From positions 283,726 to 347,725 of the forward strand of contig NZ_JAJUWT010000008.1 in NCBI RefSeq assembly GCF_021390395.1: a stretch of DNA of 64,000 nt, written 5' to 3'. Each line of letters begins with the position of its first letter. Positions within the stretch are counted from its first letter, which is position 1. Made by a program: the position numbers and the translations under genes. This stretch comes from Saccharothrix sp. S26. GTDB taxonomy: Bacteria; Actinomycetota; Actinomycetes; Mycobacteriales; Pseudonocardiaceae. A model generated the notes under the pieces. The model was not told the DNA's origin, made no database searches, and was given only the letters and a program-made list of their open reading frames with translations. Positions 51,601 to 59,390 of the stretch are shown one piece after another.

Positions 51601-52439
51601 GTTCAGCTCGGCCAGCGCTTGCGGGCGCTTGCGGGGTGCGATCTCGTCGAACCCGTCCAGTACCGGCAGGACCCGACCCGTCATGACCAGTTGGTCGGCC
51701 ATCGTTCCGGCGGGCAAGGTCTCGGTCAGACCGGGGTGGTCGCGTTCCAGCCGGTCCACCAACCAGCTCCGCAGGGACGCCGTGGCCGGATCCACGTGCT
51801 GATGTCGAAGATCACCGGCACCGGGTCGTCCACGCCCCGCACCGCCAACAGGTCGAGTGCGAACCGCGTGACCGAGATCGTCTTGCCCGATCCTGCGGGA
51901 CCGAGCACCACCAATCGGCCGGACGGGATCTGCCGGTACAACGGAACGAGGCGGTCCCGCTCGTCGACCAGCGGGATCGGCTGCCCTGCCTGGCCCGGCT
52001 CGGCCCCGCTGATGTTGTCCCACGAGTCGACCAACCCGACTGGCGCGGGACGCCAACGAACCGGCAACGGCGCCGGGTCGTGGATCTGCCGCAGCTCTTC
52101 CTCCCGCCGAAGTCGCGTGTGCACCACGAGGGCGAGTTCCTGTGCGGTCCACGCCAACCGCCCACGCGTACCGACGGACAGGGCTGTGAGCAGGTCGTCC
52201 TGAGGCCGCTTCGGGCCATCGTCGCCGGTGGCCGCGAGCAACGCCTTCCGTTCGGTCGGGGCGAGGCCCAGCGCGTCGGCCAACGCCGTCACGGTGCCCA
52301 ATTGAGGACGACCGCGCGCACCGGTCTCTATTCCTCGAACAGTGCGCACACCCAGTCCAGCGCGGTCAGCCAACTCCTCCTGCGTCATCCCCGCCCGCTG
52401 CCGCAGCCGCCGCAGCTCTGCGCCGAACTGGATCGTCAT
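48682..52439 (-). pseudogene. XRE-NACHT NTPase with multiple membrane segments; one-base frameshift
   Basis: ATG 52439 (AAAGG upstream) opens an XRE helix-turn-helix (ELRRLRQRAGMTQEELADRA). The NACHT P-loop VVLGPAGSGKT lies near 177-187, then the frame breaks at 51792-51793. One G restored (TGGGATCC) gives ISTWDPATASLRSWLVDRLE, Walker B VLPVLDGFDEIAPRKRP and the helical NACHT tail. About nine hydrophobic segments (e.g. ALVIWVAGGLVFIAAGGAVG), a coiled-coil (EEITERLGELVASESRRALD) and a C-terminal beta-sandwich (LVVELGAGGGVASTGTG; WLQLFQSGRLVQAVAI) follow. The restored length is about 1,252 residues. By analogy with STAND NTPases it would sense and oligomerise at the membrane to activate the co-encoded CHAT protease. 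Real loss or a sequence error: undecided. Confidence 0.85.
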
Positions 52440-52681
52440 TGGTGCCTTTCGGTCCGGGCGACCCCTGCCGGAATCGAACGATAGCGCCCCCGCAGGGCGA
52501 CAGATGAACACCGGCGGCCGGTCATCCGATCGGCCTAGTGTTGGTTACGCGAGTTCGGCCGGGCAATCGGTCCGGTTGCGGATGCGTGAATCGGTGGCGA
52601 AGCAGTCGGCGAACACACGCATCTGCCGTGCCGGGTCGTTCGAAGGTGATACCTGGCGTGTATCGGGTTGCCACGACCAGC

Positions 52682-52769
52682 CACCAATCAAGCAGCCGCC
52701 ACCCGACTCGACATCCGCCGACGACAACGACTGGGCGGCATCCTCAACGAATACCACCATGCAGCCTGA
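52682..52769 (+). pseudogene. Transposase C-terminal relic of the rve-type IS
   Basis: Plus-strand TRLDIRRRQRLGGILNEYHH, AA, stop corresponds to the RRRPVLGGLINEYEPAA end of copies 1 and 2. It is followed by CCTGACCTGC, as at their left end. Only the tail remains. Confidence 0.6.
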
Positions 52770-52814
52770 CCTGCACGGATGACGTTTTCGGCAAGCACAA
52801 CGTTCCAGTCGTGC

Positions 52815-53018
52815 AGCCTGCGCAACCGCCTGGACTACATCCTCGTCTCACCCGAACCGGCCGACCTCACCACAGCGGGCGGGGTGTTCCGCAAAGGACT
52901 CTTGGGCGACCCCGACAACATCAACCCACCCCAGCAGCGGAGCATCTACCCCGAGATCACCGAATCACGTCACGGTGCCTCCGACCACGCCGCAGTCTAA
53001 ATCGACCTCAACCTCTAG
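52815..53018 (+). pseudogene. C-terminal fragment of an endonuclease/exonuclease/phosphatase-family protein
   Basis: RNRLDYILVSPEPADLTTAG, VFRKGLLGDPDNINPP and EITESRHGASDHAAV are the conserved end of EEP-fold proteins, including the catalytic SDH. A TAA (52998-53000) stands where a Trp is expected, after which IDLNL and a stop follow. No N-terminal part exists here, so it is a relic. Confidence 0.7.
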
Positions 53019-53131
53019 CCACGCATCACGACGGACAACCCCGGTACGCGGTGCTCCGCGCTCGATTGCGGGGTCGAGGCCGTCGTCAGCTGTGAACGGG
53101 TGCCATCAAAGCGCCGCAACACGTGTCCGGA

Positions 53132-53746
53132 GGTGGGTGGTGGCGGCCACCCACCTCCGGTCCGGGGGTCAGGCAGCGGCGGCGGTGCAGGTGGGTGCTG
53201 CGGCTGGGGCTGCCATCGCCGTGGTCGTCACGGGCGGGCCGGCGTTGGCCGGGCGGGTGCCGGAGCAGTAGTGGGACGACACCTCGCCGCCGGTGGAGTC
53301 GCCGAACGCGAACACCAGGTACGACTGGCCGACGTAGAGCGAGAGCCCGCACATCGACCCGGCGTAGTGGGTCGTTACGATCACGGTCGCCGGCACGTCG
53401 CCCTTGTACTCCTGGTCGACCTGCACGGTGTACGCGCGCAGGTCGTCCCAGACGTAGTTGGGCTTGCCGCGCTCCAGGACGGTGGACGCGGACACGTGGC
53501 CGCTGAACACGTGATCGGCCCGTGCGTAGCGCTGTGGTTCGGTGTCATAGGGCAGACAGCTGCACGCACTGGCAGTACCGGTGAGCACGGCGGCGGACAG
53601 GACGGCCGTCAGCGCCACGGCACCGGTGGCGTGAGCGAGAAAACGCAAGCGCGCCAATGAAAGCTCCCCTGGTCGGGTGAACGGCGGCGGTGCTCTTCCA
53701 GGGTATCGGCCGACGCTCCGGCAGGCATTCGCCCAGTTGCCACTTC
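53132..53746. repeat. ~615-bp duplication, copy B (contains the TIMP-like gene)
   Basis: Matches 30835-31452 with a 3-base gap and few substitutions. Its right boundary lies inside an IS110 transposase relic, its left boundary 113 bases after the EEP fragment. Since the IS110 sequence is on one side of B only, B looks like the inserted or recombined copy. Confidence 0.9.
53169..53657 (-). CDS. Secreted TIMP/NTR-like protein, copy B
   Basis: A 162-residue protein nearly identical to the one at 30875. The visible amino-acid changes are an isoleucine for threonine in PATVIVTTHYAG and a glycine for aspartate in DSTGGEVSSHY. Signal peptide, ASA cleavage region and mature CSCLPYDTE start are unchanged, as are all cysteines, so this copy should be equally functional. 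Its upstream ~90 bases and downstream hairpin are also duplicated, so both copies probably have the same expression signals. It lies between an EEP relic and an IS110 relic, in a degraded part of the chromosome. Confidence 0.8.
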   Translation of the reverse strand: MARLRFLAHATGAVALTAVLSAAVLTGTASACSCLPYDTEPQRYARADHVFSGHVSASTVLERGKPNYVWDDLRAYTVQVDQEYKGDVPATVIVTTHYAGSMCGLSLYVGQSYLVFAFGDSTGGEVSSHYCSGTRPANAGPPVTTTAMAAPAAAPTCTAAAA

Positions 53747-54239
53747 CGCCGCGAGCTGCGTAGGTGGTCGCTTGTGTTCGTCAGCGGCTTGTGCAGGCGA
53801 TTGACCGTGTCGGCGCGGACACGCCCTGGTTCGTCGCGCCGGTCGGCCAGCAGTCGCAGAGCCACGGTGTGGTCGCCGGCAGCGACACGGTTCAGGCCGT
53901 CGGTGCGCGGTGCGGCCAGGGCGACCGAGCGGGCGTCGGTGGCGTCGGTCTTGCGGCCGTGTCCGGTGTCGAACACCCGTACCCGCGAGCCTCGCGGGCA
54001 CGTCCACGACCGGTTCACCGTCGGCGACCAGGCGCTGCGCCAGGTGCTTGCCGACACCTTCGCACCCCCCCGACCGCCCAAACCCTGTCCGGCGGGCGGC
54101 GGCCTTCGTCCAGCACCCGTCGGCAGCCGTCGTTGTCCGTGCCGAACCGCCCTTGCCCGACCGTTCCCTCCCGACCGTCGACGATCTCGATCGTGGCCGA
54201 GCGCTTGTGCGGGTCGACACCGATGACCACGGGACTCAT
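53747..54239 (-). pseudogene. IS110-family transposase remnant
   Basis: From 54239 the minus strand reads SPVVIGVDPHKRSATIEIVD (DEDD Asp), then in other frames VGKHLAQRLVADGEPVVDVP, FDTGHGRKTDATDARSVALA and TVALRLLADRRDEPGRVRAD. At least two frameshifts occur, and the C-terminal Tnp_20 domain is missing where the TIMP-like duplication begins. Confidence 0.8.
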
Positions 54240-54798
54240 CGCCTCCTGGTCTGTTCAGGGCGCCTGACAGGCGGGAGGGCAACGCTACTTCGAGCTGGAC
54301 GGTCTCTTGAGCCACAACCCCGCCACGATGCCCGACGGGACACACGCATGAGTGAGCCACATCCGGAAGAGCGGGGGGCAGCCGATGAGAGAACGTCCCG
54401 CCGAACATCTCGACCTGGCCTGGCATCGACCGTGCCACCAGTCAACAAGTAGCCGCAGAGCGGTCGTCGCGGTTTCGCGGTGGTCGCGCGGCGGGCGGTC
54501 GACGTTTGGTCCCATCCGCCGTGCTGGTCATCGAGCAGATCGCCCAGGAGTTGGTGGAGGAGGTGGCCCGATCGCGGGCCTGGTACCGGCCTGTCGGCTC
54601 CGGTCAGTCGAGCAGTGGCCCGCCGAGTGTGCCGACCGCCGCAGCGGACTGGTCCGACCTGACCGGTGCGGCCGTTTCGCACCAGGCCGCCACCGTATTC
54701 GGACGGGCTGTCGTGCACGCTCAATCCGCCCGGCTGCCGCCGAAAGACCCGTCCCTCGTCTCAGGCCCTACCAGCCGTCACCAACGTCATGACCTGCA
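54240..54798. other. Unassigned region
   Basis: About 560 bases upstream of the IS110 relic. Open frames on both strands show no family resemblance or ribosome site. It may hold the IS110 end, but IS110 ends lack obvious inverted repeats and none can be drawn. Confidence 0.35.
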
Positions 54799-54900
54799 AC
54801 AGCTAGTTGCCGGCGGAGGACCGCCTTCTGGTGCCGCAGCACAAGGAGTTCGGCGTCCTTCGCCGCCTCGCGGCACAGCACTCCGGCTCGCTTCCATGAT
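54799..54900 (-). pseudogene. Short transposase N-terminal fragment
   Basis: Minus-strand AAKDAELLVLRHQKAVLRRQ matches the [20 protein letters not shown] stretch of the stub at 46708-46850. It is about 30 codons without start or catalytic core. Confidence 0.55.
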
Positions 54901-54944
54901 GGACTCTCGTGGCGCACCGATGTGGTCGGGTCATCGCGGCCGGT

Positions 54945-55484
54945 TCACGCTCCGCGGTGTAGCCACTGCGCCGGCTTGCCGAACATCCCGCTCGACTGCT
55001 GGCCGGGCCGCTGCTGCTCCCCGGCCAAGGCCGTGAGCAGCGAGATCCCGCCGGTGAGGGCCGGGATCAGCCATTGGCAGACGTCCAGTTGCCGCTGAAC
55101 GTGCGCGATTTCCGGCGGGGTGGATTCCTCCGGGGTGGTACCGCCCTCGACCGGGACGCCGTCGGCGACGCGCAGCTTCTTGCCCAGCGCCCTGCTGTAA
55201 CCGGTCACCGCCAGTGCGGCTCCGGTCAGGACGAGCTTGGCAGCGGTCTGGGCCGCTACTCCGCGTTGATCGGCGACGCGGTCCCGGTTGGCTCGCAGCA
55301 GCGCCGCTCCGCCTACCAGGTGCATGCCGATGGCCGCGGCGTTGACCGGTGTCCAGCGTGCCCAGCCGGCGTTGGCCACCTTCAGCCGCATCCTGCGATC
55401 CGGGAGGTCGGCGGCAGCCCCGTTGACGGCGACCGCCCCGGCAAGGGATCCGCCGAACCAGGCTGCGAGACCGAGGTCGTGCAT
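54945..55484 (-). CDS. Actinobacterial membrane protein of unknown function
   Basis: From ATG 55484 a 179-residue protein reads MHDLGLAAWFGGSLAGAVAV, RLKVANAGWARWTPVNAAAI, AAQTAAKLVLTGAALAVTGY and LDVCQWLIPALTGGISLLTA, with three to four hydrophobic segments. Family members usually begin about 18 codons earlier with a TYPPQT-like sequence. The corresponding RTYPPQTPSQRN is encoded here but has no ATG or GTG before it, and the frame runs on into a separate upstream membrane-protein-like segment. So the native start codon may be lost, or 55484 is used. Function unknown. Confidence 0.65.
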   Translation of the reverse strand: MHDLGLAAWFGGSLAGAVAVNGAAADLPDRRMRLKVANAGWARWTPVNAAAIGMHLVGGAALLRANRDRVADQRGVAAQTAAKLVLTGAALAVTGYSRALGKKLRVADGVPVEGGTTPEESTPPEIAHVQRQLDVCQWLIPALTGGISLLTALAGEQQRPGQQSSGMFGKPAQWLHRGA

Positions 55485-55757
55485 GGCGCGGACGAGAGTG
55501 TTGCGCTGGGACGGAGTCTGCGGTGGATACGTTCGAACGGTGTTCCCCTGACACGCCCGCCCAGGTCGCTCGGCGGCGACCCGGAGTCGGTGCGGCGGGG
55601 CCGGGAGGAACGCCCGGTCGCTGGGAGACAACCGGGGACGGACGTTACCCGTCGCCTTTCCCGGAGCGTGACCCGATGCCGCAGCGACAGGATCTCCGTC
55701 CGGGCGGGATGGCCTGTCGTCAGGGCGCGTCAATCGCCGGCGTTGGGGAAGACGGCA

Positions 55758-55886
55758 GGCACACCGTCGTAGCAAGGCATTGAGCAGGACGGCGAGCAGG
55801 ACCGATGCCACGACCGAGATGGCCGGCATCGTCAGACAGCCCGCGCGGCCACCCAGGAACCTCGTGCGGGTGTCGCCGAAGCGCAT
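55758..55886 (-). CDS. Small membrane protein, read through into the next gene
   Basis: From ATG 55886, RFLGGRAGCLTMPAISVVAS and VLLAVLLNALLRRC match the very common actinobacterial one-helix proteins of the GCLLM...LSV.LTVLLNLLLR type. No stop follows: the frame continues through about 75 low-complexity residues into the membrane protein that ends at 54945, giving a 313-residue fused frame. I place an approximate end where the resemblance stops. Fusion by loss of a stop or by an indel is likely. Confidence 0.4.
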
Positions 55887-55909
55887 GGGAACCCGTCGCC
55901 CTGCTCAGG

Positions 55910-56158
55910 TCAACGCCCCGCGGTGTGGTGGTCGGTAACGTCGCGCCTCTTGCGGCCGGCCAGGCCCGCCAACCCCAGCAAGCCGAGAAGGCCCCACAGG
56001 CCCCAGTTACCGCTGTCGTCATCGGTGTTGTCGTCCTGAGCCACCACCGCTGCGGCGGCACGTGGCTCGATCACATCGGCGGATGCGGCCGCAGTCGGAG
56101 CAGCGGCCAAGGCCGAACCGATAGCAAGCACTGCCATGAAGCGCTTGAGGTCGCCCAT
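55910..56158 (-). CDS. Small exported protein with WGxxGxxG-type C-terminal anchor
   Basis: ATG 56158 follows CGGAGGAAAC. The 82-residue product has a signal peptide (FMAVLAIGSALAAAPTAAAS), a short acidic linker (VVAQDDNTDDDSG) and the C-terminal signature NWGLWGLLGLLGLAGLAGRK, a hydrophobic helix with regular W/G spacing capped by RKRR. This is the WGxxGxxG/CTERM-like sorting pattern in which the helix holds the protein in the membrane for processing. Many actinobacterial genomes encode several such small proteins; their role is unknown. Confidence 0.75.
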   Translation of the reverse strand: MGDLKRFMAVLAIGSALAAAPTAAASADVIEPRAAAAVVAQDDNTDDDSGNWGLWGLLGLLGLAGLAGRKRRDVTDHHTAGR

Positions 56159-56898
56159 GTCGTTTCCTCCGGTCCATCGGTGGTCGACGCCACGAGTACC
56201 GCCGGAAAGCCTGTCCATGCACTCGTCCGTCAGATACGCCCGTACGAGTGAAGGTGCGCTGTCGTTCCGGATGCACGTCACCCGATTGAGTGAAGACTCA
56301 GCGATGACTGTTTTTCAGGTGGCGTCGGGCCACCGAAGGGTGAACCTGAGGGACAAATCGGCACTCAGTGGGTGCACGGGCTGGCAGCCCCGACGGCACC
56401 AGTCACGTCTGCGCCAACGGCCAGACACCACCCGGTTGGCTCGAGATGGACGCGGTGTCCTTCCAAACCCACCGCGCCGTGCACATCGCCGGCGCCCTTA
56501 AGACGGGGCTTGCGGCATAGCGTCTACCCGGACGAGGAGGCGACCCGGTCCGGCCGGGGGGATTTGGCGTTGTCGTGGCAATCGTGTCCGAGGCACGATT
56601 GTCGACGCCAGCGGAGGCGCCTGCTCCCAGGAACGCCCTTTCATCGTCACGAGGTTCTCCAGTCGGGGCGGTGGCGTCCCATGTCCAGCAGGTGTCCCAT
56701 TCGCGCTCACCGAGGACGATCAACCTCCTGATTTTCACCCCACCGGGGCAGACGACGGTTGACCGCCGAGCAGGTCCGACCCGTGGCAGCGGTCGTGGGT
56801 TCGGCGTGCGGCAGTTCGCCTGGTGCCGTGGTGCCGACCTCGGTCGTGACGCCGTTCGCACGTGATGGCTCCGCTGGGCGATCTGCCCGGTACCAGGC
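56159..56898. other. Gene-free region between the small exported protein and the prenyltransferase
   Basis: About 740 bases with open frames on both strands but no family resemblance. The 3' ends of minus-strand frames extending from the prenyltransferase antisense are not real genes. I see no clear terminator for the prenyltransferase gene. Confidence 0.4.
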
Positions 56899-57780
56899 TC
56901 AGGTCGCGTTCGTGATCAGCAGTGCGACGTCCAGGACCGCGATCACGATCGTCAACCGGAACGCCAGAGGACTGCGCGGTGCGCGGACCGCCGCCGCGGC
57001 GGTCGCGGCGGCCAGCGTGATCCCGATCGCCGGCACCGCCAGCGCGAACCCGGTCGACGTGGTCGCGGGGGCGACACCGAGCACGACCGAGGCGGTGGCC
57101 AGCGTCACGGCCATGACGATCACGCCGGTCCGGGGGCCGAACCGGTGCGGTAGCCCCCGGACGCCGGTCTGCGCGTCCGCCTGCAGATCGGGTAGGACGT
57201 TCGCGAAGTGGGCGGCGAAACCGAGCAGCGCGCCGACGACCGGTACCCACCACGGCGGCCACGGCTGTCCGTCCGAGGCGAGGTACGGTGCGACGGGCAG
57301 AGCGCCGAAGGCGAGGAGGTAGGTCGCGCCGGACCAGGCGGTGGCCTTGAGCCCGAGGTTGTAGGCCCATCCGGCCGCGACCCCGATCAGCAGGGCCGCC
57401 GCGGCGGCCGGCCCGAGCAGCGATGACAACACGATCGTCGCCACCAACGCGGCCGACGCGGCCCTGGCGATGACGACCCGCGGTACCGTTCCGGTCACGA
57501 CCGGCTTGTCCGTTCGCCCGACGGCGCGGTCCCGTGCGGCGTCGATCCAGTCGTTCGACCAGCCGATCGACAGTTGACCGGTGAACACCGCCGCTCCGAG
57601 CAAGGCGACCCGCTCCGCGGTGAGCCCGGTACCGATGGCCAGCACCACGGCCACCGACGTCACAGCCAGTCCCGGTACGGGGTGGCACGCCCCGATGAGG
57701 CCTCGCGGCAGTTCCTGCCACCGCTGCCCGGTCCGCGTTCGGCGCGGAGCACCGTCCGGTGCTGCTGGCAAGCCGGTCAT
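56899..57780 (-). CDS. UbiA-family membrane prenyltransferase
   Basis: A 293-residue integral membrane protein. The two aspartate-rich prenyl-diphosphate motifs are present: NDWIDAARDRAVGRTDKP and LPDLQADAQTGVRGLPHRFG. About eight to nine hydrophobic helices fill the rest (e.g. VALLGAAVFTGQLSIGWS). UbiA enzymes transfer a prenyl chain from its diphosphate to an aromatic ring or other acceptor. ATG 57780 is preceded by TACACT-N6, a leaderless start. The divergent type III polyketide synthase starts 36 bases away, which suggests the phenolic product of that enzyme as acceptor; this is inference. Confidence 0.9.
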   Translation of the reverse strand: MTGLPAAPDGAPRRTRTGQRWQELPRGLIGACHPVPGLAVTSVAVVLAIGTGLTAERVALLGAAVFTGQLSIGWSNDWIDAARDRAVGRTDKPVVTGTVPRVVIARAASAALVATIVLSSLLGPAAAAALLIGVAAGWAYNLGLKATAWSGATYLLAFGALPVAPYLASDGQPWPPWWVPVVGALLGFAAHFANVLPDLQADAQTGVRGLPHRFGPRTGVIVMAVTLATASVVLGVAPATTSTGFALAVPAIGITLAAATAAAAVRAPRSPLAFRLTIVIAVLDVALLITNAT

Positions 57781-57816
57781 CTGCCGAGTGTAGGCACAAG
57801 CCGTACGGTGAAACGG
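57781..57816. promoter_or_regulatory. 36-bp divergent leaderless promoter region
   Basis: On the minus strand TACACT (57792-57787) stands six bases before the prenyltransferase ATG. On the plus strand TACGGT (57804-57809) stands seven bases before the synthase GTG. The two -10 hexamers are back to back, 11 bases apart, so both -35 regions fall inside the opposite promoter or gene. Confidence 0.6.
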
Positions 57817-58875
57817 GTGACGACGATTTCGGCGGTCCGGGGTGTGCTTCCGCCGCACCGGTATCCGCAGGCGCAGCTGACCGAGTTGTTCGGCCGGCTG
57901 TGCCTGCCGGACCCGTCCGCGCGAGCTGTGGCGAGCCGGTTCCACACCAGTGCGCGGGTCGCGTCCCGCCACCTGGCCCTGCCCATCGAGCGCTACGTCG
58001 AACTCGACGGGTTCACAGCGGCGAACGACGCGTTCCTGTCGGTCGCGGTGGACCTCGGCTGCGAGGCCGCCCTCGCCGCTCTCACCGACGCGGGCCTCAC
58101 ACCCTCCGACGTGGACCTCGTGATGTCCACGACCGTGACCGGCATCGCGGTGCCCTCCCTCGACGCGCGCATCGCGTCGCGGATCGGTCTGCGCCCGGAC
58201 GTCAAGAGGCTGCCGATCTTCGGACTGGGGTGCGTGGCCGGGGCGGCGGGCATCGCGCGGCTGCACGACTTCCTGCGCGGCTGGCCGACGTCGGTGGTGA
58301 TGTTGGTGTCGGTCGAGCTGTGCTCGCTCACCCTCCAGCGCGAGGACTCCAGCGCCGCCAACATCGTCGCGTCCGGGCTGTTCGGCGACGGCGCCGCCGC
58401 GGTGGTCGCGGTGGGCGACCGACACCCTTCCGCGGGGGTGGGACCGCGGGTCGTGGACTCGGTCAGCCACCTGTACGAGAACTCCGAACGCGCGATGGGG
58501 TGGGACATCGGCGGCACGGGTTTGACAGTGGTGCTGGGCGCGGAGATCCCGGACCTCGTGCGCGCGCACCTCGCGAAGGACGTCGAACGGCTGTTGTCGC
58601 CGCACGGGCTGGGAACCGGCGACGTCGCGCGCTGGATCTGCCACCCCGGTGGACCGAAGGTGATCGAAGCGATCCAGTCGGTGCTGGACCTGGACGAGGA
58701 CGACTTGGCGATGACGTGGAATTCCCTGCGCCGCATAGGCAACGTGTCGTCGGCCTCGGTGCTGCACGTGTTCGCGGACACGCTCACCGACCGGCCCTCG
58801 TCCATCGGTGACTGGGGAGTGGTGATGGCCATGGGTCCTGGGTTCTGCGCCGAACTGGTGCTGCTGCGGTGGTGA
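57817..58875 (+). CDS. Type III polyketide synthase (chalcone/stilbene-synthase fold)
   Basis: A 352-residue soluble enzyme. The Cys-His-Asn triad is Cys139 (FGLGCVAGAAG), His276 (RWICHPGGPKV) and Asn309 (RRIGNVSSASVL). The C-terminal GPGFCAELVLLRW closes the active site. Such homodimers extend an acyl-CoA starter with malonyl-CoA units and cyclise the chain to alkylresorcinols, alkylpyrones or similar phenols. GTG 57817 is taken because TACGGT-N7-GTG is a leaderless promoter and the next residues (TTISAVRGVLPPHRYPQ) match family starts. The downstream methyltransferase overlaps by GTGA. With that and the following hydroxylase the order matches srsA-srsB-srsC of Streptomyces phenolic-lipid synthesis. 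Confidence 0.92.
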   Translation: MTTISAVRGVLPPHRYPQAQLTELFGRLCLPDPSARAVASRFHTSARVASRHLALPIERYVELDGFTAANDAFLSVAVDLGCEAALAALTDAGLTPSDVDLVMSTTVTGIAVPSLDARIASRIGLRPDVKRLPIFGLGCVAGAAGIARLHDFLRGWPTSVVMLVSVELCSLTLQREDSSAANIVASGLFGDGAAAVVAVGDRHPSAGVGPRVVDSVSHLYENSERAMGWDIGGTGLTVVLGAEIPDLVRAHLAKDVERLLSPHGLGTGDVARWICHPGGPKVIEAIQSVLDLDEDDLAMTWNSLRRIGNVSSASVLHVFADTLTDRPSSIGDWGVVMAMGPGFCAELVLLRW

Positions 58876-59390
58876 GCCAGGTGTGGTACTCGGTCCTGGT
58901 CGGGCTGGTCGCGGCGGAGAGGCTGGCCGAGCTGGTCGTTGCGAAGCGCAACCTGGCGTGGAGCCTGGCCCGGGGAGGCCTCGAGACGGGATCCGGGCAC
59001 TACCCCTTCATGGTGGTGCTGCACACCGGGCTCCTTGCCGGGTGCTTGCTGGAGGTGTGGGCCGCCGACCGGACCTTCACGGTCGTGCTCGGCTGGCCGA
59101 TGCTGGCCCTGGTGATCGCCGCACAGGCTCTGCGATGGTGGTGCATCCGCGTGCTCGGCCATCAGTGGAACACCCGGATCGTGGTCGTCCCCGGGCTTCC
59201 CCGCGTGACCTGCGGCCCGTACCGCCTGTTCCCGCACCCGAACTACGTCGCCGTCGTCGTGGAGGGTTTCGCCCTGCCGCTCGTGCACGGCGCGTGGCTG
59301 ACGGCCGGCTTGTTCACCCTGGTGAACGCCGGCCTGCTGACGGTGCGCATCCGCGCGGAGAACCAGGCGTTGAGGTCCGCGCATGCCTGA
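58872..59390 (+). CDS. Isoprenylcysteine carboxyl methyltransferase-family (SrsB-like) methyltransferase
   Basis: A 172-residue membrane protein with about four hydrophobic segments. The cofactor-binding C-terminal part of ICMT enzymes is clear: VLGHQWNTRIVVVPG, CGPYRLFPHPNYVAVVVEGF and a final RIRAENQALRS. These enzymes take S-adenosylmethionine from the membrane face. In phenolic-lipid clusters the homologue O-methylates the alkylresorcinol ring rather than a protein. GTG 58872 overlaps the synthase stop (GTGA), and its own stop overlaps the next start by eight bases, so it is tightly coupled in the operon. Confidence 0.88.
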   Translation: MSQVWYSVLVGLVAAERLAELVVAKRNLAWSLARGGLETGSGHYPFMVVLHTGLLAGCLLEVWAADRTFTVVLGWPMLALVIAAQALRWWCIRVLGHQWNTRIVVVPGLPRVTCGPYRLFPHPNYVAVVVEGFALPLVHGAWLTAGLFTLVNAGLLTVRIRAENQALRSAHA

